From: Epilithonimonas sp. JDS
GTDB lineage: Bacteria > Bacteroidota > Bacteroidia > Flavobacteriales > Weeksellaceae
Length of the DNA stretch: 64,000 bases
Assembly: GCF_021261315.1 (NCBI RefSeq)
Contig: NZ_JAJSAX010000001.1
Span: forward strand, 744,001 to 808,000
Reading direction: 5' to 3'
A model generated the notes under the pieces. That model did not search any database and had not been told where the DNA came from. It was given only the letters and a program-made list of their open reading frames with translations. Positions 49,215 to 57,779 of this stretch are shown piece after piece (within the stretch, counting starts at the first letter, position 1; every line of letters starts with the position of its first letter). Both the position numbers and the translations under genes were made by a program.

Positions 49215-50408
49215 ATGAATCTTCACGAGTATCAATCAAAAGAGATTTTAGCAAAATACGGGGTTAATATCCAACGTGGTTTTGTTGCAAACAATGTGGA
49301 CGAAGCTGTGTCTGCTGCCGAAAAACTTACTGCTGAAACTGGAGCGCAAGCTTGGGTAGTAAAAGCTCAGATCCACGCTGGTGGTAGAGGAAAAGGTGGC
49401 GGTGTAAAGTTCTCTCCAAATATGGACAAACTGAAAGAAAACGCTGGAAACATCATCGGAATGCAATTGATCACACCTCAGACTTCTGCTGAAGGTAAAA
49501 AAGTACATTCTGTTTTGGTAGCTGAAGATGTATATTATCCTGGAGAATCTGAAACTAAAGAATTTTATGTTTCTATTCTTCTAGACAGAGCTTTAGGGAA
49601 AAACACGATCGTTTATTCTACAGAAGGTGGAATGGACATCGAGCACGTTGCAGAAGTTACGCCTCACTTGATCCACAAAGAAGTGATCGACGCGGCTTAC
49701 GGATTGCAAGGTTTCCAGGCTAGAAAAATTGCTTTCGGACTTGGTCTTGAAGGGAATGCTTTCAAAGAATTCACAAAATTCATCACGTCTCTTTACAACG
49801 CTTACATCGGGATCGATGCGTCTCTTTTCGAGATCAATCCGGTTCTTAAGACTTCTGACAACAAAATTATCGCTGTAGATGCAAAAGTAACTTTGGACGA
49901 CAACTCATTGTTCCGTCACAAAGACCTTGCTGAATTGAGAGACACAAGAGAAGAAGATCCATTGGACGTAGAAGCTGGTGAAGCTGGTCTTAACTTCGTG
50001 AAGTTGGACGGAAACGTAGCTTGTATGGTAAACGGAGCTGGTCTTGCAATGGCGACTATGGATATCATCAAATTATCTGGCGGAAATCCTGCAAACTTCT
50101 TGGACGTAGGTGGAACTGCTGATGCACAGAGAGTTCAGACTGCTTTCGGGATCATCTTGAGAGACCCGAACGTAAAGGCGATCTTGATCAACATCTTCGG
50201 AGGGATCGTAAGATGCGACAGAGTGGCGCAAGGTGTTGTAGATGCTTACCACGCAATGGGAAGCCTTCCAGTGCCATTGATCGTAAGATTACAAGGAACC
50301 AACGCTGTAGAAGCTAAAAAACTAATTGACGAGTCCGGACTACCTGTTCACTCTGCAATTACTTTGGACGAAGCTGCAAACAAAGTAAAAGAAGTTCTTG
50401 CTAGATAA
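49215..50408 (+). CDS. sucC: Succinyl-CoA synthetase, ADP-forming, beta subunit
   Basis: 397 aa. ATP-grasp N-terminal domain (M-N-L-H-E-Y-Q-S-K-E-I-L ... V-V-K-A-Q-I-H-A-G-G-R-G-K-G-G-G-V-K) and C-terminal CoA-ligase domain (N-G-A-G-L-A-M-A-T-M-D, N-I-F-G-G-I-V-R-C-D). TCA-cycle enzyme making ATP from succinyl-CoA. The alpha subunit sucD is not next to it, so the two subunits are encoded apart in this genome. Codon use is more GC-biased at third positions than its neighbours, as for a highly expressed gene. Strong terminator follows. Confidence 0.96.
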   Translation: MNLHEYQSKEILAKYGVNIQRGFVANNVDEAVSAAEKLTAETGAQAWVVKAQIHAGGRGKGGGVKFSPNMDKLKENAGNIIGMQLITPQTSAEGKKVHSVLVAEDVYYPGESETKEFYVSILLDRALGKNTIVYSTEGGMDIEHVAEVTPHLIHKEVIDAAYGLQGFQARKIAFGLGLEGNAFKEFTKFITSLYNAYIGIDASLFEINPVLKTSDNKIIAVDAKVTLDDNSLFRHKDLAELRDTREEDPLDVEAGEAGLNFVKLDGNVACMVNGAGLAMATMDIIKLSGGNPANFLDVGGTADAQRVQTAFGIILRDPNVKAILINIFGGIVRCDRVAQGVVDAYHAMGSLPVPLIVRLQGTNAVEAKKLIDESGLPVHSAITLDEAANKVKEVLAR

Positions 50409-50426
50409 TAGCTGGAATCAAATTAT

Positions 50427-50462
50427 AAAAAATGCCCTTGAAAATTTCAAGGGCATTTTTAG
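50427..50462. terminator. Bidirectional terminator after sucC
   Basis: AAATGCCCTTGAAA and TTTCAAGGGCATTT are perfect complements, with A-run before and T-run after. Serves sucC (+) and the convergent PIN gene (-). Confidence 0.9.
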
Positions 50463-50504
50463 TATATTTATTTCTAAAATTATCCGATTATTATCATCTT
50501 GTAA

Positions 50505-51047
50505 TTAGGGTTTTATTATATTAATTTGCGTCGAATTGAAAATATCAAAATCTTTGTCATCTGTAACAAAAAACCAATTGTTTTTTTCACAAATATGCAT
50601 AAAATAACAATCATTAAAATCTAAAAAATTATTATAATAAGTCAATACTGAATCTAAATCTATGCTATTGTATTGATCATTATACTTATCACTTACTTTT
50701 TCAATTTGCTTAATTGCAGATGAAATTGCTGCTCTAGTGTTTTTGCATCTTTCTGTTTTAAAATAATCCTTTTTAAAGTTCGATAAAATATTACCTTCCT
50801 GTTTGTAAATATCAAAATCTAGTCTTAATGATGCATTTGAAAACTCCGATAAAATAAGGCTATTCACAATAATAGAACAATTTCTAGATAATAAGTCCGA
50901 TAAAAAATTGGAAAGTATTTGTTGTTTTTTTGCGTTAGTATTACCTATTGGACAAAACAAAAACATCCAAATATTATTATCAAAAAAATACGAATTATTA
51001 GATTTTATAGAATGAGAACTGATATTATCCATATTCTCAGGCACCAT
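50505..51047 (-). CDS. PIN domain protein (putative ribonuclease) of the ATPase-STAS-PIN cassette
   Basis: 180 aa. The PIN acidic residues are in place: D23 in Y-F-F-D-N-N-I-W, E68 in L-I-L-S-E-F-S-N, D146 in L-D-F-N-D-C-Y-F, and D163/D164/D166 in V-T-D-D-K-D-F. Such a constellation usually binds one or two Mg ions for RNA cleavage, as in VapC toxins and some effector nucleases. The gene overlaps the preceding STAS-like gene by 11 nt and is the last gene of a three-gene cassette; no VapB-type antitoxin is beside it, so it is probably controlled by the STAS/ATPase part instead. Codons are AT-richer than sucC. Confidence 0.85.
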   Translation of the reverse strand: MVPENMDNISSHSIKSNNSYFFDNNIWMFLFCPIGNTNAKKQQILSNFLSDLLSRNCSIIVNSLILSEFSNASLRLDFDIYKQEGNILSNFKKDYFKTERCKNTRAAISSAIKQIEKVSDKYNDQYNSIDLDSVLTYYNNFLDFNDCYFMHICEKNNWFFVTDDKDFDIFNSTQINIIKP

Positions 51048-51390
51048 AAAAATTAGAATTTATAAAATTATCTAAATCATTTCTTTCTTTAAAATACTCT
51101 TTTGCTCTCTCTATTACTAATTTAAAAAGTGGTAAATCCTCTTTTTGAACATTAGCTAACTCTAAATGTTTAGATAAAAACTCTTGGTTATATAAACTAT
51201 CATTACTGTAGAATTGCCCAATTGCAGCATTTAAAAACGCTGTAGTCATTAAAAAAATATCCGAGAAATCCAATTTAATATTTTTAGATTGGGAAAACTC
51301 CTCAATTATTTTTCTATAAACCAAATCTCCATCTTCCGTTTTGACAGCGAATTTAGAATTAATTAAGGTATGGACTGTTATTGTTTTCAT
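51037..51390 (-). CDS. STAS-like domain protein (DUF4325)
   Basis: 117 aa from ATG 51390; a TTG two codons upstream is less likely. The DUF4325 core K-L-D-F-S-D-I-F-L-M-T-T-A-F-L-N-A-A-I-G-Q-F-Y is present at about residues 39-61; in STAS-type folds a Ser/Thr in this region can be phosphorylated. DUF4325 proteins are commonly encoded next to a GHKL ATPase, which recalls anti-sigma / anti-anti-sigma partner switching, but this function has not been shown for the family. It links the ATPase gene and the PIN gene in this cassette and overlaps the latter by 11 nt. Confidence 0.85.
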   Translation of the reverse strand: MKTITVHTLINSKFAVKTEDGDLVYRKIIEEFSQSKNIKLDFSDIFLMTTAFLNAAIGQFYSNDSLYNQEFLSKHLELANVQKEDLPLFKLVIERAKEYFKERNDLDNFINSNFYGA

Positions 51391-51414
51391 TTTCAATGCA
51401 AATTTAAAATAAAA

Positions 51415-52318
51415 TTATTTAAAAATTTCATCAATATTTATGTCTTCAAATATTTCATCTTTGAAATAGTAAAATGTATCTGGATTTTGTAAATCAAATT
51501 CTAAGTTAACTATTGTTCCTATAAAAGAAAAATTTAAATCGGTCATAAATTTTTTCCCTTCACGAAGTTCCCAATAACCATTTGATGAGATTACTTGCAT
51601 ATTCCCTTTGCTAAGATTGATAAAATCAAATATTAAGCCTAAACCTAAGCCACCAGATATGTTTCCAGTTTTAGTTGTATTTCCAGAAACCATCGCCCAA
51701 TCAATACAATCACTAGATTTCATTGTTGAAGATTTAAAAAAATCTATAACGTTACTAACAATTGTATTTCCTGTATCTACGATGGTGACATGTAATTTTT
51801 TCCTTTGAGGGTAAAATTGTCCACAAGTATGAATGTGTTTACAATTTACCATGTGTTCTTGCATTTTCAAAAAGCTCATAAATTGTAAGATTTATTTCCT
51901 TTTGTAACCGTTTACTTAATTTTGGAAACTCCGCCTTTTCTAATAGTTCTTTTTGAATGTAATAATTATACTCTTCAGACTCTGTTTCTTTAAATTTTTT
52001 ATATGGTATTTGAGTCGAAAATTTATCATCTATTTTTTCAAAACCAAAATCAGTTAAAAATTGGTTTCTAATAAAAATATCATTTTTAATATTTTCTCTT
52101 TCGACAATTTTTACAATATTTTTTTTTAATTCTAAATCTTCAATTATTGCTCCTAAGACAGATACTAAATTTGCCTCAAACCATTTTACATTTTTGAAAC
52201 TTAGTTCAATTACGGAATTATAAATTGGAGATAACTCTTCATGAAATCTCAATAAAAGTTCATAACCTCCTATAGTAGAAGTAATTCTATTTGGAAGATA
52301 AAACTTATAAACTCTCAA
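51415..52318 (-). pseudogene. GHKL-type ATPase gene split by a one-base frameshift
   Basis: Two overlapping frames together form one ~300-aa protein. Frame 1 (TTG 52318 to TAA 51839) has a STAS-like N-terminal region, then ends shortly after the N box E-L-F-E-N-A-R-T-H-G. Frame 2 (open through 51415) continues H-I-H-T-C-G-Q-F-Y-P-Q, the D box V-D-T-G-N-T-I and the G-G-L-G-L-G-L lid. Removing one A from AAA at 51845-51847 joins them as T-H-G-N-C-K-H-I-H-T-C-G, giving a normal family sequence. It could be a mutation, a sequencing error or recoding. It starts 9 nt after the punA TAG stop and heads the STAS-PIN cassette. Confidence 0.82.
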
Positions 52319-52327
52319 TTTTTCAAT

Positions 52328-53140
52328 CTAGTAATTCTTTACCAAACCTTTTACAAGCTTAATAACATTCGGCATCGCTTTATTAGCCGCTTCCAGAACT
52401 TCTTCGTGAGAAACTGCAAAGGCAATATCCGGTCCGCCAAGATCTGTAATGATTGAAAGACAGAAACAATCCATTCCCTGATGTTTTGCAACAATCACTT
52501 CCGGAACAGTACTCATTCCGACAGCATCACCGCCGATTGCTTTTATCATTCCATATTCAGCTGGTGTTTCGAAAGTTGGTCCTGACAAAGCCACATAAAC
52601 ACCTTCTTTGACATCAATATTTTCTTCTACAGCAATTGACTTAGCCAACGCAATCATCTTGCGGTTGTAAGGCTCACTCATATCTACGAAACGTGGTCCG
52701 AATTCGTCGATGTTTCTGCCTCGTAATGGATGTTCCGGCAGCATATTGATATGATCTGTCACAATCATAATATCAGCAACTTTGAAGTTTGGATTCACGC
52801 CGCCGCAAGCATTGGAAAGGATTAAATTTTTAATGCCCAACAAATGAAAAACCCTGAACGGAAAAGTCACCGTTTCAATTGAATAACCTTCGTAATAATG
52901 AAAACGGCCGCTCATCATCAAAACTTTTTTGCCTTCCAAAATTCCGTAGATTAATTTTCCGCCGTGACCAACAACCGTAGTCTGAGGAAAATTGGGAATA
53001 TCTTTATAATCTAAAGTGTGAATAGCCTCAACCTCGTGCTGAAGTTTCCCTAAACCAGAACCCAAAACAATCGCAAAATCAGGTGTTTCCCCGATAATGT
53101 TCCTGATGAATTCTGCTGTTTCCTTATACTTTTCTAACAT
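52328..53140 (-). CDS. punA: Purine nucleoside phosphorylase I
   Basis: 270 aa from ATG 53140 (an upstream in-frame start at 53179 lies inside lpxK and is not conserved). Motifs: V-L-G-S-G-L-G-K-L near residue 26, phosphate-binding G-R-F-H-Y-Y-E-G, L-S-N-A-C-G-G-V-N, S-G-P-T-F-E-T-P-A-E-Y and V-G-M-S-T-V-P-E. Trimeric PNP of the inosine/guanosine type in purine salvage. Its start lies 17 nt inside the lpxK 3' end, so they are coupled. The accessory ATPase-STAS-PIN genes follow its stop after 9 nt. Confidence 0.94.
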   Translation of the reverse strand: MLEKYKETAEFIRNIIGETPDFAIVLGSGLGKLQHEVEAIHTLDYKDIPNFPQTTVVGHGGKLIYGILEGKKVLMMSGRFHYYEGYSIETVTFPFRVFHLLGIKNLILSNACGGVNPNFKVADIMIVTDHINMLPEHPLRGRNIDEFGPRFVDMSEPYNRKMIALAKSIAVEENIDVKEGVYVALSGPTFETPAEYGMIKAIGGDAVGMSTVPEVIVAKHQGMDCFCLSIITDLGGPDIAFAVSHEEVLEAANKAMPNVIKLVKGLVKNY

Positions 53141-54149
53141 AATTTTGAATGATCTGGTTAAAATCTTCGCGTTTATCAATATCTACATTGATTGGCCAAT
53201 AATAAATCTTATCCCGAAGATAATCAAAAGTCTTGAGTCTGACGTAATCTTTCTCTGTCGTCAGGATCACCTTGTATTCACCGAGTTTCTTGTATTCTGC
53301 CGATATTTTTTTGATGTCATCATCCGTAAAATTGTGATGATCTTTATACTGAAGATGTTTGACTTTCTTATTATATTTTGAAATCTCTTTCAACAATTGT
53401 GAAGGATTTGCAATGCCTGTGATCAACAAAACATCGTAGTAATCCAGATTTTTTACCGGCATCATATTCCGGATTCCCATAATATTTTCGTCGTACGAAA
53501 TCGCTGAGAAAAATACTTTCTGGTAATGCTGCGGTCGTATTCTGGAAATGTAATACTGTTTTTTTTCTTCCGTCAAATCATCCGGACATTTCGTAACCAT
53601 AATAATATTGGCTCTGTTCATTCCGTGACGGCTTTCTCTCAGATCTCCGGCTGGCAGAATGAAATCTTTGAAATAAGGATCATTGTAATCTGTCAGAAGA
53701 AGATTAATCCCGGGATTGATTGCGCGGTGCTGGTAACTATCGTCTAAAAGCAAAACTTCCAGATCCATATCGGAAATCATTTTTTTTGCGCCAAAAACAC
53801 GGTCTTCACAAACGCCAATCACGAATCTGTTTCGGAAACGCTCAAACAACTGCATAGGCTCATCACCAACCAGTTTGTAATTGCTGTCGTAATTTACAAT
53901 GCCGTAGCCTTTTGTAATTCTTCCGTAACCACGCGACAAAACGCCGGTTCTGTAATATTTGCTCAGATATTCTGCAAGATACATCACCATTGGCGATTTT
54001 CCGCTGCCGCCAACCGACAGGTTACCTACACCTATGATGGGTGTTCGGAATTTCGAAGAAGAAAATAATCCCCAATCATACATCCGGTTTCTGATAGAAG
54101 TGCCGAGATGATAACCCAGGGAAAAGGGGTAGAGATACCATCTTTTCAT
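53124..54149 (-). CDS. lpxK: Tetraacyldisaccharide 4'-kinase
   Basis: 341 aa from ATG 54149; a longer in-frame start at 54173 is possible. Walker A is G-N-L-S-V-G-G-S-G-K-S-P (K51). The LpxK Asp motif D-D-S-Y-Q-H-R (family usually D-D-G-F/Y-Q-H-R) follows near residue 136. Phosphorylates lipid A disaccharide at 4' in the inner membrane; the N-terminal helix (Y-L-Y-P-F-S-L-G-Y-H-L-G) is membrane-associated. First gene of a - strand unit with punA. Confidence 0.94.
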   Translation of the reverse strand: MKRWYLYPFSLGYHLGTSIRNRMYDWGLFSSSKFRTPIIGVGNLSVGGSGKSPMVMYLAEYLSKYYRTGVLSRGYGRITKGYGIVNYDSNYKLVGDEPMQLFERFRNRFVIGVCEDRVFGAKKMISDMDLEVLLLDDSYQHRAINPGINLLLTDYNDPYFKDFILPAGDLRESRHGMNRANIIMVTKCPDDLTEEKKQYYISRIRPQHYQKVFFSAISYDENIMGIRNMMPVKNLDYYDVLLITGIANPSQLLKEISKYNKKVKHLQYKDHHNFTDDDIKKISAEYKKLGEYKVILTTEKDYVRLKTFDYLRDKIYYWPINVDIDKREDFNQIIQNYVRKV

Positions 54150-54244
54150 ATGTTGCAAAAATAGGAATTTCAAATTTCTAATACCAAGAATTATGGACAG
54201 TAAATTGTTAAAATTGAACCTTTATTAGAAATAGATATAAACCT

Positions 54245-54252
54245 TATATTTG
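54245..54252 (+). promoter_or_regulatory. -7 promoter box of the YicC gene
   Basis: TATATTTG matches TAnnTTTG, 20 bp upstream of the ATG at 54273. Confidence 0.5.
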
Positions 54253-54272
54253 TAGTCTTATAAATATTGAAT

Positions 54273-55130
54273 ATGATATTATCAATGACAGGTTTCGGGA
54301 GAGCCGAGACTGTTTATGAAGGCACCAAAATAACGGTGGACATCAAATCTTTGAACAGCAAAAACTTTGATCTCAACGTCAAAACACCACTTAGATATAA
54401 AGAAAAAGAATTCGAAATCAGGAAACTTCTCAACGATAAAATCCTTCGTGGGAAAGTCGACTGCTACATCAACTGCGAAAGTCTGGAAGACAGCAACGAT
54501 GTGAAAATCAATCACGATATTGTGAAAAATTACATCGAGCAACTGAGAGCAATTGCTTCCGATGCGCCAGATTTTGAATATCTGAAAATGGCTGTAAGAA
54601 TGCCGGATGTGCTTTCAACAAAAAATTCTGACCTTGATGAAAACGAATGGAAATCGCTTCTTGCAGTTGTACAGGATTCAGTTAGTAAGTTTATAGAATT
54701 TCGCCAGACTGAAGGTAACAACCTTGCTGAAGAAATCGAAAAAATCGTTCAGAATATCGAGAATAATCTGAATCAAGTTGGTCAGTACGAGGAAGAAAGA
54801 ATCCAGCCAATTAAAGACCGTTACCAGTCTGCGCTTAAGAATTTTGAAAATATTGATGAAACAAGATATTATCAGGAAATGGTTTATTTTGTTGAAAAGT
54901 TAGATATTTCAGAAGAAAAAGTCCGTCTTTCCCAACACATCAAATATTATCTTGAAGTAATGAGAAACGAAGATTTCAATGGAAAAAAACTAGGTTTCAT
55001 CGCTCAGGAAATGGGACGCGAAATCAACACGTTGGGATCAAAAGCCAACCATTCCGAAATCCAGAAATTGGTGGTGGAAATGAAAGATGATCTTGAGAAA
55101 ATCAAAGAACAAACACTTAATGTTCTTTAG
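54273..55130 (+). CDS. YicC/YloC family endoribonuclease
   Basis: 285 aa from ATG 54273. The family start M-I-L-S-M-T-G-F-G-R-A argues for this codon rather than the TTG at 54267. K-S-L-N-S-K-N-F-D-L is the next conserved stretch, and the C-terminal G-K-K-L-G-F-I-A-Q-E-M-G-R-E-I-N-T-L-G-S-K-A completes the signature. YicC proteins are endoribonucleases in RNA turnover. In this genome yicC is followed by a secreted-protein gene and then gmk; yicC-gmk adjacency is common. Confidence 0.92.
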   Translation: MILSMTGFGRAETVYEGTKITVDIKSLNSKNFDLNVKTPLRYKEKEFEIRKLLNDKILRGKVDCYINCESLEDSNDVKINHDIVKNYIEQLRAIASDAPDFEYLKMAVRMPDVLSTKNSDLDENEWKSLLAVVQDSVSKFIEFRQTEGNNLAEEIEKIVQNIENNLNQVGQYEEERIQPIKDRYQSALKNFENIDETRYYQEMVYFVEKLDISEEKVRLSQHIKYYLEVMRNEDFNGKKLGFIAQEMGREINTLGSKANHSEIQKLVVEMKDDLEKIKEQTLNVL

Positions 55131-55193
55131 TTCAAGGTTCTAAATTCGAAGATTTTAAAAATCGTATTCTGGAATAAAGGGTTGATTTATAAA

Positions 55194-55257
55194 GCTCCGG
55201 AGGAGCAAAATGTTTGTAGAAAATCAGCAGTAAATAAACAAATAGTTCCGTAGGAAC
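55194..55257. repeat. Two small GCTCC / GTTCC palindromes related to the 38668 element
   Basis: GCTCCGGAGGAGC (55194-55206) and GTTCCGTAGGAAC (55245-55257) are each exact palindromic hairpins. The wording matches the GCTCCGTAGGAGC elements near 38.7-39.1 kb, so this is probably a degenerate copy. It lies directly before the secreted-protein gene. Confidence 0.6.
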
Positions 55258-55269
55258 GACATATTTAAT

Positions 55270-55863
55270 ATGCGTTTATTATTTATAATTTCATTTCTGT
55301 CCGCGTTTACATTTTTAAAATCACAAAATGTAGACAAACTTGCAAATATTGCTTCCGAATTGAAAGAGTCTGAAATTAGAATTTATAAAGATCAAGGAAT
55401 TACAAACAGCGGACATATTTTCAGAATATATAAAGAAGATAAAATCTGGAAGGCAGAATTGATTCAATGGTTTTTGCCAAAGGAAATCAGTAAAGATGAG
55501 TTTGAATTGGTAAAACCAAAACTTACAGTTCTTAAATCTGAAAAATCTTTGGAGGAAATTTTTGCTAATTTTGAAGCTGGAAATATAAAATTTCTTCCAA
55601 AAGAGGAAAATTTTAAATATAAAAAAAGCAATAAGAAAGTTATATACGATGAAGATGAAAAAGCTTTTTTAATAACATCAACATTGATGACGGTTGTTGA
55701 TGGAACCGGTTATTCAGTAAAATATCAATCTGGAAAACAACAGAACGAATTTAATTATAGTAATCCCGAATCTTATCTGAAAGAATATCCAAATATTGAC
55801 GAGCTTAATGATTTCGTAGATATTTTAAAGTACATCAGAAAAGAATTTAATATAGAATTTTAA
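55270..55863 (+). CDS. Hypothetical secreted protein
   Basis: 197 aa with a signal peptide (L-L-F-I-I-S-F-L-S-A-F-T-F-L-K-S-Q). The mature part is Lys/Glu-rich with W-K-A-E-L-I-Q-W-F-L-P-K-E-I-S-K, and V-V-D-G-T-G-Y-S-V-K-Y near residue 140. No domain recognised. It interrupts the usual yicC-gmk neighbourhood and follows a repeat, so it may be a lineage-specific insertion. Codons are AT-richer than those of gmk. Confidence 0.7.
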   Translation: MRLLFIISFLSAFTFLKSQNVDKLANIASELKESEIRIYKDQGITNSGHIFRIYKEDKIWKAELIQWFLPKEISKDEFELVKPKLTVLKSEKSLEEIFANFEAGNIKFLPKEENFKYKKSNKKVIYDEDEKAFLITSTLMTVVDGTGYSVKYQSGKQQNEFNYSNPESYLKEYPNIDELNDFVDILKYIRKEFNIEF

Positions 55864-55916
55864 AGACTGATTCATTATTATAGTTTGAATTAGAAATTAA
55901 AAACTCAAAAAAAAGA

Positions 55917-56483
55917 ATGAAACAAAAAGTTATCATATTCTCCGCACCGTCCGGAAGTGGAAAAACAACTTTGGTAAAACACGGTTTGTCGGTTGTGCCA
56001 GAACTTAGTTTCTCTATTTCTGCCACCACAAGGGAACCGCGGGGCGAAGAAAAACACACGGAAGATTATTACTTTCTGACACCAGAAGAGTTCCGAAACA
56101 AAATTTCTAAAGATGAATTTGTGGAATTTGAGGAAGTTTATACCGATAAATATTACGGAACTTTAAAATCCGAAGTCGAAAGAATCTGGAATCAAGGAAA
56201 AGTCGTCATCTTCGATGTCGATGTCAAAGGCGGAATCAAGCTGAAAGAAATCTTCGGAGACAAAGCATTGTCTATTTTCGTAATGCCGCCAAGCATCGCC
56301 GAGTTGGAACAGAGATTGATCAAAAGAAATACCGACTGCGCCGAAACCATCAAAACGAGAGTCGAAAAAGCGGGAGAAGAAATGACCTATCAAAAACATT
56401 TTGATAAGATCATTATTAATACAGATTTGGACACTGCAAAAGCAGAAGTCGAGAAAATAATTAATAACTTTATAAACGAGTAA
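55917..56483 (+). CDS. gmk: Guanylate kinase
   Basis: 188 aa. The P-loop S-A-P-S-G-S-G-K-T-T is at residues 9-18, T-R-E-P-R-G-E-E-K-H-T-E-D-Y-Y-F contacts GMP, and V-E-F-E-E-V-Y-T-D-K-Y-Y-G-T-L follows. Converts GMP to GDP. No signal peptide. Ends 27 bp before nadA and is likely co-transcribed with it. Confidence 0.96.
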   Translation: MKQKVIIFSAPSGSGKTTLVKHGLSVVPELSFSISATTREPRGEEKHTEDYYFLTPEEFRNKISKDEFVEFEEVYTDKYYGTLKSEVERIWNQGKVVIFDVDVKGGIKLKEIFGDKALSIFVMPPSIAELEQRLIKRNTDCAETIKTRVEKAGEEMTYQKHFDKIIINTDLDTAKAEVEKIINNFINE

Positions 56484-56510
56484 AAGTTTAAATACAAGTC
56501 ATTACAACAA

Positions 56511-57527
56511 ATGAAAAACACATTAGACACTGCGATAAATAATATGCCCGTCAAAGGCTTTCTGGATCTTAAAGAATTCGCAATCCCAACAGGAGACGCT
56601 TTGGTGCAGGCAATTTTGGATCTTAAAAAAGAAAAAAATGCCGTAATTCTGGCGCACTATTATCAGCCGGGACCAATTCAGGATATCGCCGATTTTCTTG
56701 GCGATTCTTTGCAATTGGCGAGACAGGCAAAAGAAACCGATGCCGATATGATCGCATTTTGCGGCGTTCACTTTATGGCAGAAGCTGCGAAAATCCTTAA
56801 TCCAACCAAAAAAGTGGTTCTTCCTGACACATTAGCCGGATGTTCCCTTGCAGACGGTTGTTCCGCAGAAGGACTCAACAAAATGCGCGAGCAATATCCA
56901 AACGCGATTGTCGCCACTTACATCAACTGCAACGCGGAAACTAAGGCTGCTTCAGACATCATCGTTACGAGTTCCAACGCAGAACAGATCATTGAAGCTT
57001 TGCCAAAAGACCTACCAATCATCTTCGCGCCGGACAAAAATCTTGGCCGCTATCTGAGCAAAAAAACAGGCCGCGATATGATCCTCTGGGACGGAAGCTG
57101 CATCGTGCACGAGGCATTTTCTATGGAGCGCATTGCACAACAATTGGCAGATCATCCAAACGCAAAACTCATTGCACATCCGGAAAGCGAAACGCCGGTT
57201 TTGGAATTGGCACATTTCATTGGCTCCACTTCTGCGCTGTTGAATTATGTGGAACAGGACGATTGTCAGCAGTTTATCATCGCAACAGAAGAAGGCATTC
57301 TTCACGAAATGAGAAAACGCGCACCACACAAAGAACTCATTCCGGCTCTTGTTTTTGACGAAAGCTGCAACTGCTCCGAATGTTTTTATATGAAACGAAA
57401 TACTTTGGAAAAACTCTATCTGTGTATGAAGTACGAGCTTCCCGAAATCAAAATGGACGAAGAGATTCGTCTGAAAGCCTTGAAACCAATCGAAGCGATG
57501 CTGGACCTTTCCAAAAGCATCAAATAA
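56511..57527 (+). CDS. nadA: Quinolinate synthase A
   Basis: 338 aa. Iron-sulfur cluster ligands fit C111 in [11 protein letters not shown]197 in W-D-G-S-C-I-V-H, and one of C286/C288/C291 in [13 protein letters not shown] near residue 49 and S-L-Q-L-A-R and A-E-A-A-K-I-L complete the fold. With NadB it makes quinolinate for NAD. nadB and nadC are not adjacent. Followed by a terminator. Confidence 0.96.
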   Translation: MKNTLDTAINNMPVKGFLDLKEFAIPTGDALVQAILDLKKEKNAVILAHYYQPGPIQDIADFLGDSLQLARQAKETDADMIAFCGVHFMAEAAKILNPTKKVVLPDTLAGCSLADGCSAEGLNKMREQYPNAIVATYINCNAETKAASDIIVTSSNAEQIIEALPKDLPIIFAPDKNLGRYLSKKTGRDMILWDGSCIVHEAFSMERIAQQLADHPNAKLIAHPESETPVLELAHFIGSTSALLNYVEQDDCQQFIIATEEGILHEMRKRAPHKELIPALVFDESCNCSECFYMKRNTLEKLYLCMKYELPEIKMDEEIRLKALKPIEAMLDLSKSIK

Positions 57528-57533
57528 AAATCA

Positions 57534-57564
57534 CAAACCTTGTCTTAGCAGATGAGGTTTTTTT
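57534..57564 (+). terminator. Terminator of the gmk-nadA unit
   Basis: AAACCTTGTC pairs with GATGAGGTTT using two wobble pairs, loop TTAGCA, then TTTTT. Confidence 0.7.
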
Positions 57565-57570
57565 GTGAGA

Positions 57571-57724
57571 TATTTGGGCAATCCCCTCGCCTGCTCTCAC
57601 CAGCCGCGAGGGTCGGGCTATCCGTTGCAATCTTTTTTGTGGACCACGTTTTTCCAATTAATTGAACATTATCAAAGCCACAAAAAAGGATTTCCACTAC
57701 TATCCCTATTGCAGCTGCGCAAAA
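57571..57724. ncRNA. Candidate structured RNA / dispersed element between nadA and folB
   Basis: GC-rich in its left part. CCCTCGC (57584-57590) pairs with GCGAGGG (57606-57612) with an inner CTG/CAG; further GGGCTATCC, then TGCAAT (about 57627) with ATTGCA (about 57709). The phrases TATCCGTTGCAATC and AAAAGGATTTCCACTACTATCCC are, as I recall, repeated in many flavobacterial intergenic regions (possibly the Flavo-1 RNA class). No credible reading frame; orientation undetermined. Confidence 0.45.
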
Positions 57725-57779
57725 AAGAAAGTTTTGTCAAAAGTTGAAAACTTAGTCAAAGTTTTTCTATTTTTAAAAC

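Noticed and set aside
57565-57747. 60-aa + strand frame across the candidate RNA
   Set aside because: No start context and its sequence is explained by the repeated structured element.
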